This document shows positions 33,057 to 40,787 of a DNA stretch of 64,000 nt, one piece after another (positions within the stretch are counted from its first letter, which is position 1; the number at the start of each line of letters is the position of its first letter). This stretch comes from Miltoncostaea sp963770865. GTDB taxonomy: Bacteria; Actinomycetota; Thermoleophilia; Miltoncostaeales; Miltoncostaeaceae. The stretch lies in the NCBI GenBank assembly GCA_963770865.1, contig CAVYRD010000018.1, positions 1 to 64,000 of the forward strand. The letters are read 5' to 3'. A program made the position numbers and the translations under genes. The notes beneath the pieces were generated by a model that was not told the DNA's origin, searched no databases, and was given only the letters and a program-made list of their open reading frames with translations.

Positions 33057-35291
33057 GTGATCGCGATTCACGCTCGACACGTGGCGCTCCCGCGCCTCGG
33101 GGACCGGACGGTCGTCACCACCCTCGCGGCGGGTGCCTCGGCGCTGATCGCGGTCGGCGCCCTGGCCCAGGCCGGCGCCGTGAGCGTGCTGATCGCCGCG
33201 GGCATCGGCGTGATGCTGGTGAGCCTGCTGGCCGCGCTCGGCCTGATCGCCACGCTGGAGGCGGCCTCCCGCACCTCCGGCGTCGAGGCGACGGTGTGGC
33301 GGGTCTTCGCCTGCGGCCTGGCGAGCTGGACACTCGGCTTCGCCCCCTACATCGCCTTCCTGGCGATGGACGGCGATCCCCGGAGCCCCGCCGCGTGGTC
33401 GCAGATCGGCTTCCTGCTGGCGTACCCGTTCTGGTACTACGCCCTCTGGCTGCTGCGCCAGCCGGCGCTCCACGAGTCGCGCGCGCAGCGGCTCGAGGGC
33501 TGGGGCATCGAGCTGAGCGTGCTCGCGATGCTCTTCGTGATCGTCGTCGCGGTGCTGTGGGAGCCGTCGATCCCCGCCGCCAAGAACCTCGCCCTGCAGC
33601 TGCCGGTCGTCCTCGACCTGCTCCTGCTGGCCGCCCTCTTCAACGCCGTCCGCCGCTCGGCCGTCACCCGTCAGACGGCCTTCGTGTGGTTCGCGTACGC
33701 GTTCACGGCGCTGGCCTTCACCGACGGGATGGTCACCTACCTCGTCACCCGCGGGGCCTCGACCGCGCTCATCGGCGTCGCGATGGTCGGCTTCATGCTG
33801 GCGATGTCGCTGCTGGCGCTCGCCGCCCGCCGGCCGATCCGCGTCACCGAGGCGCAAGCCGTGCTCGGACCCTCCAAGACGCTGCTCGCCGCGATCGGCC
33901 TCGCGCTGAGCGGCCCGGCCGGCGCGCTCGCGCCGGCCGTGCTGCAGCCGGTCATCTGGACGATGGCGGGCCTGCTCGTGTGGCGCCTGGTGGTGCTGCT
34001 GCGGGCACACGGCCAGTCCGACACGGACCCGCTCTCCGGCTTCCTCGAGATGCGCTCGTTCACCCGGCACGTGGCCGGCGTCGTGCAGGCCGCCTCGTCG
34101 AGCCGCCCCGCCCTGCTGATCGCGGTCGACCTCGACGGCTTCGGCAAGTGGAACGCCCAGCACGGCTACGCCGCCGGCGACGCCCTGCTCGGCGACCTGG
34201 CCGCCCGCCTCGAGGCCTCGCGCCTCACCGGCGGCGTGTGGAGCCGCCTGTCGGGCGACCGGTTCGCCTGGATCGGCATCGGCCACGCGTCCGAGAGCGG
34301 GCGCGCGCTGGCGACGACGGTGCAGGAGATCGCGGCCGGCAACGCCGGCGGGCTCGGCGCCCGCGCGACCTTCGTGCTGCTCCCCGACGACGCCGGCAAC
34401 GCGGCCAACGCGATGGCCGCCGCCGACGAGGGCCTGGCCGCGGCGCGCACCGGTCGCCGCACGGTGGTCGCCTTCGACCGCGGCCGCCTCGACGGCGTCG
34501 AGTACGCCGAGGGCTACACCGCCTCCCTCGCCCAGCGGCGCGAGGCGATCTCGGAGCTGCTGACCGCACCCGAGACGATCGCGACGGTCTTCCAGCCGAT
34601 CGTCTCCCTGGTCGATGGCCGCACGCTCGGCTTCGAGTCGCTCTCGCGCTTCCGCGCCGAGCCGCAGCGCCCGCCGGACCGCTGGATCGCCGAGGCGCAC
34701 GCCGTCGGCCTCGGCCTCGAGATCGAGGTGGAGTGCGTGCGCCGCGCCGTGCGCCTGCGCGACACCCTGCCGGGCGACGCCTACCTGTCGGTCAACATGA
34801 GCCCGGAGGCGATCCTCATCCCCGAGATGGAGCAGGCCCTCGGCCCGGGCAGCCTCGACGGCATCGTCATCGAGATCACCGAGCACGAGGTCGTGAACGA
34901 CTACGCCCGCCTGGCCGCCCGTCTCGCGGACTACCGCGGCCGCGGCGCCAAGGTGGCGATCGACGACGCCGGCGCCGGCCACTCCTCGATGTTCCACATC
35001 ACCCAGCTCTCGCCGGACTACATCAAGATCGACCGCAAGCTGATCCACAACATCCACCTGGACTTCGCCAAGCGGGCGATCGTCCGGGCGATGACGGCGC
35101 TGGAGAAGGAGCTCGGCGCGGCGATCGTCGCCGAGGGCATCGAGAGCACCGAGGAGCTGCGCACGCTGCGCGAGCTCGGCGTGCCGCTCGGCCAGGGCTA
35201 CCTGCTGGCGCGCCCGCACCGGGAGCCGACGCCGGCCCCCTGGAGCAGCGCTCTGCTGGACCTCTCCGACGCGCCGGCCCGGGGGGCCTGA
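33057..35291 (+). CDS. membrane GGDEF-EAL cyclic-di-GMP protein (degenerate GGDEF)
   Basis: 744 residues. The N-terminal 310 or so hold about eight to nine membrane segments, as in a MASE-type sensor. A GGDEF-like domain follows, with DTDPLSGFLEMRSFTRHV and VDLDGFGKWN, but the signature is SGDRF, so cyclase activity is unlikely. The EAL domain starts at about 505 with VFQPIVSLVDGRTLGFESLSRF (ESL for EAL). It keeps VNMSPEAI, IEITEHE, VAIDDAGAGHSS, YIKIDRKLI, AEGIES and GQGYLLARP, so phosphodiesterase activity is plausible. The GTG start is 65 bp after the N-acyltransferase, so it may belong to the same signalling unit. Confidence 0.88.
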   Translation: MIAIHARHVALPRLGDRTVVTTLAAGASALIAVGALAQAGAVSVLIAAGIGVMLVSLLAALGLIATLEAASRTSGVEATVWRVFACGLASWTLGFAPYIAFLAMDGDPRSPAAWSQIGFLLAYPFWYYALWLLRQPALHESRAQRLEGWGIELSVLAMLFVIVVAVLWEPSIPAAKNLALQLPVVLDLLLLAALFNAVRRSAVTRQTAFVWFAYAFTALAFTDGMVTYLVTRGASTALIGVAMVGFMLAMSLLALAARRPIRVTEAQAVLGPSKTLLAAIGLALSGPAGALAPAVLQPVIWTMAGLLVWRLVVLLRAHGQSDTDPLSGFLEMRSFTRHVAGVVQAASSSRPALLIAVDLDGFGKWNAQHGYAAGDALLGDLAARLEASRLTGGVWSRLSGDRFAWIGIGHASESGRALATTVQEIAAGNAGGLGARATFVLLPDDAGNAANAMAAADEGLAAARTGRRTVVAFDRGRLDGVEYAEGYTASLAQRREAISELLTAPETIATVFQPIVSLVDGRTLGFESLSRFRAEPQRPPDRWIAEAHAVGLGLEIEVECVRRAVRLRDTLPGDAYLSVNMSPEAILIPEMEQALGPGSLDGIVIEITEHEVVNDYARLAARLADYRGRGAKVAIDDAGAGHSSMFHITQLSPDYIKIDRKLIHNIHLDFAKRAIVRAMTALEKELGAAIVAEGIESTEELRTLRELGVPLGQGYLLARPHREPTPAPWSSALLDLSDAPARGA

Positions 35292-35302
35292 GCCGCCCCT
35301 CC

Positions 35303-35360
35303 GGCCAATCGGCCGTCAACTCGTCGGCCAATTGGCCGCAGGCCGCTCGGCCGACTGGCC
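35303..35360. repeat. GGCCAATTGGCC palindrome array, locus 5 (three units)
   Basis: GGCCAATCGGCC (35303-35314), GGCCAATTGGCC (35326-35337) and GGCCGACTGGCC (35349-35360) are spaced exactly 23 bp apart, just behind the GGDEF-EAL gene. The first 11-bp spacer ends in CTCGTC. Confidence 0.88.
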
Positions 35361-35394
35361 GGCTGCCGCCGGGAGCGGCCCACGCCGCGAGGAC

Positions 35395-35480
35395 GTCGCG
35401 ACTCACGACTGCCTCAAGGCTTCAGTCGGCGATCGCCAGGTCGATGGGAAGGCGTGGGTTTCTTCATCCCCTCACCGAGA
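35395..35480 (+). other. possible structured leader before the exported protein gene
   Basis: This stretch is less GC-rich than its surroundings. It contains a hairpin with GACTG and CAGTC arms plus a weaker one further down with GGGAAG and CTTC..CCC parts. It lies directly before a gene with a GAGAGGA ribosome site. It did not match any riboswitch core I know, including the c-di-GMP classes I tested by eye. Confidence 0.25.
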
Positions 35481-35488
35481 GGACCGCG

Positions 35489-36262
35489 GTGATCTCATTC
35501 ATCTCCCGCCCCCTGCGCATCGTCGCCCTCGTGGCCGTCGCCGGCCTCGCGGCCGGGGCGTACGTCATCTGGTCCGGAGCCCACTCCAGCACGGCCGCGG
35601 ACCAGGGCGGCGCCCTCGCCGACTACCGCGCGCTGAACGTGACCGACACCACCCCCGCCCGCGGGGTGCCCGCCCCCGGCGTCTACCGGTTCCGCGTCAG
35701 CGGCAAGGAGAGCGCCGGGAGCGGTGTCGTGTCGGCCGAGCGCCCGCTCCCGGCGGAGGCCGTCTACATCATCTCCCCCATCGCCGGGGGCTACCACGAG
35801 GACCTGCGACTCTCCGAGGAGCACGTCGAGGAGGCCAACTACCGCGTGAGCGGCGACGCCGTCCTCGCGACCTGGCGCCGCACCAAGGTGACCTTCCTCG
35901 GCATCGGCACCGACGACCGCACGGACGTCACGCCGGCCTCGATCGACCACCCCACCACCGACTTCACGGTGGGCCGCACCTGGGGCGGCCGCTACGCGCT
36001 CGGAAAGACCGGCGTGCAGTACCGCGGCCGCGTCGTGGCGAAGAGCACCGCCACGCTCGACGGCAAGAGCATCCCGGTCGTCACCCTGCGCACCGACAGC
36101 ACCTTCACGGGCCCCACGCCCGGCTCCCGGACCGACCTCATCACGTGGTCGCCCGAGCTCAACCTCCCGGTCGCCTGGAAGATCACGCAGAAGACCGGCG
36201 GCGACGCCGACTTCGCGATCACGGCCGACCTCCAGCTGGAGAGCGGAGCCCCCGTCCGCTAG
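35489..36262 (+). CDS. hypothetical exported or membrane-anchored protein
   Basis: 257 residues starting at GTG 35489 with a GAGAGGA ribosome site. An N-terminal hydrophobic segment (about 9-27, IVALVAVAGLAAGAYVIWSG) acts as signal or anchor. The rest is beta-rich and extracellular-looking: GVYRFRVSGKESAG, YHEDLRLSEEHVEEANYRVSGD, TWGGRYALGKTGVQYRGRVVAKST, IPVVTLRTDSTFTGPTPG and WSPELNLPVAWKITQ. I do not recognise a family, though the pattern is common in actinobacterial secreted proteins of unknown role. Confidence 0.75.
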   Translation: MISFISRPLRIVALVAVAGLAAGAYVIWSGAHSSTAADQGGALADYRALNVTDTTPARGVPAPGVYRFRVSGKESAGSGVVSAERPLPAEAVYIISPIAGGYHEDLRLSEEHVEEANYRVSGDAVLATWRRTKVTFLGIGTDDRTDVTPASIDHPTTDFTVGRTWGGRYALGKTGVQYRGRVVAKSTATLDGKSIPVVTLRTDSTFTGPTPGSRTDLITWSPELNLPVAWKITQKTGGDADFAITADLQLESGAPVR

Positions 36263-36269
36263 CCACGGC

Positions 36270-36303
36270 GGACCGGGCCGCGGGACACCCCGCGGCCCGG
36301 TCC
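36270..36303. terminator. strong hairpin between convergent genes
   Basis: A perfect 15-bp stem (GGACCGGGCCGCGGG and its complement) with an ACAC loop. It lies between the exported-protein gene and the subtilase 3' end, so it can end transcription from both sides. There is no T-run. Confidence 0.7.
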
Positions 36304-36313
36304 GTCCGCCCTC

Positions 36314-38021
36314 CTAGCGCCGTGGCACCGCCCGCACCCTGATCGCGAGCGACCCCGACGGCAGCAGCGTCGAGGAGCCGACGAACGCGAGCCGCAGGCG
36401 CCAGTTGCCGACTGTCCCGAGCCTCCGCGTGAAGCCGAAGCGGCCCCTGTTGGTCGTCTTCACCACGCCGATCCGCTTCCAGCCGGCCCGCGCCGAGTAG
36501 CGCTGCAGCTCGAGGGTGACCTTGCGGAGCGCCGGCTTGGTGCGGCCCTTGCAGACCAGCCTGGCCCGCACCGGCACCCCGACGAACGGCTTGCCCGCGG
36601 CGAGGTCCTTGGCCCCCTGCGCGCACGACCAGAAGAACCGGACCGCCGTGCGGGTGTCCGGGGGCGGGGCCGGACGGACGTAGGCCTGCGCGGCCTGGAG
36701 CGCCCGCAGGGCGTTGATGCGGCCGGACCCGAAGACCGGGTCGCGCCCGACGGCGCCCAGGTCGTCGGCGCTCTGCTCGAGCAGCGCCTTGACGTCGGCC
36801 GGGGTGAGGTCGGGCCGCACGGTCTTCATCAGGGCGGCCAGGCCGGCCGTGATCGGCGAGGCCATCGAGGTGCCCGAGAGCGCCTTGTAGCCGATGCCGT
36901 GGGTCGGCTGCTTGTCGGGCGGCGCCGTGGCGTCGAGCCGGGTGTCCCAGGTGGAGAGGACGGCGTCGCCGGGCGCGGCGACGTTGACGAAGTCGCCGTT
37001 GGTCGAGAAGGGCGCGATGCTGTCGTCGGGCCGCGTCGCGGCGACCGCGATCACGCCCTCGTAGGCGCCGGGGTAGTTCGGCACGCCCGAGGGGCCCTGG
37101 CCGTTGAGCTACGAGTTGCCGGCCGACGCCACGACCACTTTGCCCTTGGACAGGGCGTAGTCCACGGCCGCGTGCAGCGGCGCGTGGTCGCGCGAGGTGC
37201 CGAGCGACATGTTGATGACCACGCCGTCGCTGTCGCCGGCCGCGGTCAGCGCCTCGGTCAGGTCGCGCACGAACTTCTCGTTGACGTTGTTGGTGAGCGA
37301 CCCCGAGAAGCCGATCTTGTAGGGGATCACCACGCAGTCGAAGCACGCGCCCGGTCCGCCCTCGGCGTTGTCCGAGGCCGCGCCCACCAGGCCGGCCACG
37401 TGGCTGCCGTGGAAGGCCGTGTTGATGTCCGTCGCCCGCACGCGGCCGGTGTGGTAGTCGGCCGTGCCCGAGTCGAAGTTCCGCCCCCCGGCGCAGCTTG
37501 GTCTTGAGGTCGGGGTGCTCGGTGTCGAACTCGCTGTCGATCACGACGACCTTCACCGACGAGCTGCCGCGCGAGATGTCCCAGGCGGCGGGGAAGTTGG
37601 CGATCGTCCAGTGCCACTTCCAGTCGGACGAGCCCAGCCCGTTGACGGCCACGAGGCCAGGCGACTGGAAGATGATGTCGCGCGGCAGGAAGTCGAGGTC
37701 GGCCTCCTCGCCCGCCTGCGCGAAGTCGATGCGCGAGACGGCCGGGTCGCGCCGCAGGTGCTCGCGCGCGAGCGCCGCGTCGCCGCTCGTGGAGTAGGTC
37801 GCCCAGCCGATCTGCGGGATCACCCCCCGCAGGCTCAGCCCCGTGCGCGCGGCGACCTCGTCGGCCTGGCCCGTGCCGCCCGGCAGCTGAGCCATCACCA
37901 GGTAGGGCTGGGCCGACGCGGCGGCCGGGACGGCCGCCAGGGCCGCGGCCCCCAGGGCGGCGGCGAGGGCCGCCCGGCGGCGCGGGCGTCGGGCTCGGAC
38001 AGGGGCATGCGGGTCGGACAT
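36314..38021 (-). pseudogene. secreted S8 (subtilisin-like) peptidase, frameshift plus stop codon
   Basis: About 569 codons. A signal peptide (RRAALAAALGAAALAAVPAAASA) and an inhibitor-I9-like propeptide come first. The S8 domain has the Asp site in VKVVVIDSEFDTEHPDL (DSE instead of DSG or DTG), the His site in HGSHVAGLVGA and the Ser site in LSGTSMASPITAGLAALM. A beta-sandwich C-terminal domain of about 120 residues follows. Two lesions interrupt it. One is a one-base shift in a G-run near 37488. The other is a TAG at 37109-37111 right after the conserved ASAGNS. Both look like single-base changes in an otherwise well-kept gene, so it may be intact in the organism. Confidence 0.75.
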
Positions 38022-38104
38022 GGCGCTCTCTCCAAGGATCGTGGCGGCGCCGAGCGTCCCTCCCTCCCCCGGCCGTGTCCATACGCCGTTCGGCGTACGC
38101 AGGA

Positions 38105-39181
38105 TCAGCGCGCGCCCGCCCCCATCGCCGCCACCGCGCGGGCCGTGGCCGCCGCCCGCGAGCGGACGCCCAGCACCGCGAAGATGTTCTCCAGGTGCTT
38201 CTGCGCCGTGCGCGGGCTGATGTGGAGGTCGGCGGCCACCTCGGCGTTGGTGCGCCCCCGTGCCACCTGCAGCAGCACCTCGGCCTGGCGGCGGCTGAGC
38301 CCGAGCCCGGAGAGGGCCAGCAGGCCCGCGCCGACGCGGTGGTCGTCGAGGAGGATGACGTCGTGGCCGCCGGACTCGGGCGCCGGCAGCAGGCGCAGCA
38401 CCAGGCGCCCCTCGGGGCCCTCGAGCACGAGGTCGCGGCGCGGGGCGAGGCCCCGGCTGCGCTCGCGGGCGCGCCACTCGACGATCACCTCGGGAAGCAC
38501 GTCGGCCCGCCGCCACTGCGGCGCGTAGGAGGCGATCAGGTCGAGGGCCCCCGTGGTCGCGAACGAGACCGTGCCCCCGCGCCCCACCGACACGGCCGCG
38601 CGGTCGCGCCCACCGAGCGCGCGGTCGACGATCGACTCGAGCAGGCGGGCGGCGTCGCGGATCGCGGCGTCGCGGCGCAGCTGGGCCAGGTGGGGGCGCA
38701 GCAGCTCCAGCATGGCCCGGTCGCGCTCGCCGAAGTCGCGCCGGTCGCGGTTGAGGGCGATGCCGACGACGGTGCCGGGGGCCGCCGGCAGCGTGACGGC
38801 CATCTGGTAGGCGACGCCCATCGGCCCGTACACCCGGCGGTAGAGCTCGGTGCGCTTGAACTCGCGCAGCCCCATCAGGTCGCTGATCTTCATCGGCCGG
38901 GTATCGCCGGTGCGCTGGTAGTGCGAGATGAGCGGGTGCTCGGACGCAAGGCGGATGAAGTCGCGCTCGCGCTGCTCGGTCCACTCGTCGGGCGGGTCGA
39001 GCAGCAGCACCGGATCGCCGTCGGGCGAGATGTCGTTGTAGGAGATCATCGTCGTCGGAACGAGCCGCGTCAGCTCCTGCAGCACGTGGCGGTGGAAGGC
39101 GCGCGAGTCCGCCGCGTCGCCGGCCTCGCGGACGGACGCGAGGGCGGCGCTCAGGTCCGATGAGCGCAGGGTGTTCGGCAT
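38105..39181 (-). CDS. LuxR-family transcriptional regulator
   Basis: 358 residues. The N-terminal part (about 1-180) resembles a GAF/autoinducer-type sensor: FHRHVLQELTRLVPTTMISYNDISPDG, MKISDLMGLREFKRTELYRRVYGPMGVAYQMAVTLP and GIALNRDRRDFGERDRAMLELLRPHL. A middle PAS-like part follows. The C-terminal HTH reads LSRRQAEVLLQVARGRTNAEVAADLHISPRTAQKHLENIFAVLGVRSR. The ligand is unknown. It sits just upstream of the subtilase gene on the same strand and may control it. A TAAAGT hexamer 13 nt above the ATG is a possible -10. Confidence 0.88.
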   Translation of the reverse strand: MPNTLRSSDLSAALASVREAGDAADSRAFHRHVLQELTRLVPTTMISYNDISPDGDPVLLLDPPDEWTEQRERDFIRLASEHPLISHYQRTGDTRPMKISDLMGLREFKRTELYRRVYGPMGVAYQMAVTLPAAPGTVVGIALNRDRRDFGERDRAMLELLRPHLAQLRRDAAIRDAARLLESIVDRALGGRDRAAVSVGRGGTVSFATTGALDLIASYAPQWRRADVLPEVIVEWRARERSRGLAPRRDLVLEGPEGRLVLRLLPAPESGGHDVILLDDHRVGAGLLALSGLGLSRRQAEVLLQVARGRTNAEVAADLHISPRTAQKHLENIFAVLGVRSRAAATARAVAAMGAGAR

Positions 39182-39224
39182 GGCGATTCCGGCGACTTTA
39201 TGGTCGCCCGAGGACGCCGGGCAA

Positions 39225-39263
39225 CCCTCCGGACGACGGGCCCGGGGGTCGCCGTCCGGAGGG
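39225..39263. terminator. hairpin after the gcv operon
   Basis: An 11-bp perfect stem, CCCTCCGGACG with CGTCCGGAGGG, directly follows gcvPB on the minus strand. The LuxR gene starts beyond it. Confidence 0.6.
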
Positions 39264-39269
39264 GCGGGC

Positions 39270-40787
39270 CTAGGCCGGTCGGGGCTGGCGCACCACCGGC
39301 GTCCGCGCGGCGGCCGCCTCGTCGAGGCGCCGCACCGGGGTGCTGTACGGGGCGTTCTGGGCGATGGACGGATCCTCGGCCGCCTCGCGCAGGATCTCCC
39401 CCACCGCGTCGGCGAACGCCTCGAGCGTCTCGCGGGTCTCGGTCTCGGTCGGCTCCACGAGAAGGGCCTCCTCCACCAGCAGCGGGAAGTAGACCGTCGG
39501 CGGGTGGTAGCCGAAGTCGAGCAGGCGCTTCGCCAGGTCGGCGGTTCGGATGCCGAGGTCGCGCTTCATCGGCGCGCCCGACAGGACGAACTCGTGCATG
39601 CAGCGCTCGCCGAAGGCGAGCGGCAGATACGGCGCGATCTCGGGCCGGCGCAGCAGCGCGAGCAGGTAGTTCGCGTTCAGCACCGCGATCTCCGACGCCT
39701 CGCGCAGGCCCTCGGCCCCGAGCGAGCAGATGTACGCGTAGGAGCGCACGAACACGCCGTAGTTGCCCTGGAAGCCGCGCAGCCGCCCGATGGAGCGCGG
39801 GCGGTCGTCCTCGAGGTCGAAGCGGGACGTGCCGTCGGCTTGCTCCTCGCGGACGATCCGCGGCACCATCAGATAGGGCTCGATCCGGTCGGACACCGCG
39901 ATCGGCCCGGAGCCGGGTCCGCCGCCGCCGTGCGGCTGGGTGAACGACTTGTGCAGGTTGAAGTGCACGATGTCGAAGCCCATGTCGCCGGGCCGGCTGA
40001 TGCCCATCACCGCGTTCAGGTTGGCGCCGTCGTAGTAGAGGGTGGCGCCGGCGTCGTGGACGATGCGGGCGATCTCCTCGATGTTCGGGTCGAAGAGCCC
40101 GAGCGTGTTCGGGTTGGTGAGCATGAGGCAGGCCACGCGGTCGTCGGCCTTGCGGCGCAGGTCCTCCAGGTCGACGCCGCCGTCGGGCGCCGTGCCGACC
40201 TTGACCACCTCGTAGCCGGCCATCGTCACCGTGGCCGGGTTGGTGCCGTGCGCCGTGTCGGGCGTCAGCACCAGGGTGCGCTCGTCGCCGCGGTCCTTGT
40301 GGTAGGCCCGGGTGAGCAGGACGCCGGCCAGCTCGCCGTGCGATCCGGCGCTCGGCTGCAGCGAGACGTGCGGCAGCCCCGAGACCTCGGCCAGCGCGCG
40401 CTCGAGGTTCCACATCAGCTCCAGCGCCCCCTGCGCGCGGGCCGGGTGCTGCAGAGGGTGCAGGCGGGCGTTGCCCGGCAGGGCCGCCACCCGCTCGTGG
40501 AGCTTGGGGTTGTGCTTCATCGTGCAGGAGCCCAGCGGGTAGAAGCCGCTGTCGAGGTCGAAGTTGCGCTTGGACAGGCCGTTGTAGTGGCGCACGATCT
40601 CGGGCTCGGCGATCTCCGGCAGCTCGGCCGGCTCCGCGCGGCGCAGGTTGGCCGGCAGGAGCTCGTCGATCGGCCGCTCCGGCACGTCGAGCGCGGGCGG
40701 CGTGAAGGCGCGCCGGCCCGGGCGCGAGCGCTCGTAGACCGTGAGGACCTCCTCGCGCTGCTGGGGCGTCTGCACGGGAGGGGTCAC
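39270..40787 (-). CDS. gcvPB: glycine dehydrogenase (decarboxylating) subunit 2
   Basis: The PLP-binding subunit of the split P-protein, which decarboxylates glycine and loads the aminomethyl group on GcvH. The 505 residues include LPEIAEPEIVRHYNGLSKRNFDLDSGFYPLGSCTMKHNPK, PDTAHGTNPATVTMAGY and the Schiff-base lysine in HFNLHKSFTQPHGGGGPGSGP. FGERCMHEFVLSG and YHPPTVYFPLLVEEALLVEPTE complete it. The start overlaps the gcvPA stop by 4 bp. It is the last gene of gcvT-gcvH-gcvPA-gcvPB. Confidence 0.95.
   Translation of the reverse strand: MTPPVQTPQQREEVLTVYERSRPGRRAFTPPALDVPERPIDELLPANLRRAEPAELPEIAEPEIVRHYNGLSKRNFDLDSGFYPLGSCTMKHNPKLHERVAALPGNARLHPLQHPARAQGALELMWNLERALAEVSGLPHVSLQPSAGSHGELAGVLLTRAYHKDRGDERTLVLTPDTAHGTNPATVTMAGYEVVKVGTAPDGGVDLEDLRRKADDRVACLMLTNPNTLGLFDPNIEEIARIVHDAGATLYYDGANLNAVMGISRPGDMGFDIVHFNLHKSFTQPHGGGGPGSGPIAVSDRIEPYLMVPRIVREEQADGTSRFDLEDDRPRSIGRLRGFQGNYGVFVRSYAYICSLGAEGLREASEIAVLNANYLLALLRRPEIAPYLPLAFGERCMHEFVLSGAPMKRDLGIRTADLAKRLLDFGYHPPTVYFPLLVEEALLVEPTETETRETLEAFADAVGEILREAAEDPSIAQNAPYSTPVRRLDEAAAARTPVVRQPRPA

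Noticed and set aside
35395..35480. c-di-GMP riboswitch
   Set aside because: The conserved GEMM core elements are not present. Only generic hairpins were seen.
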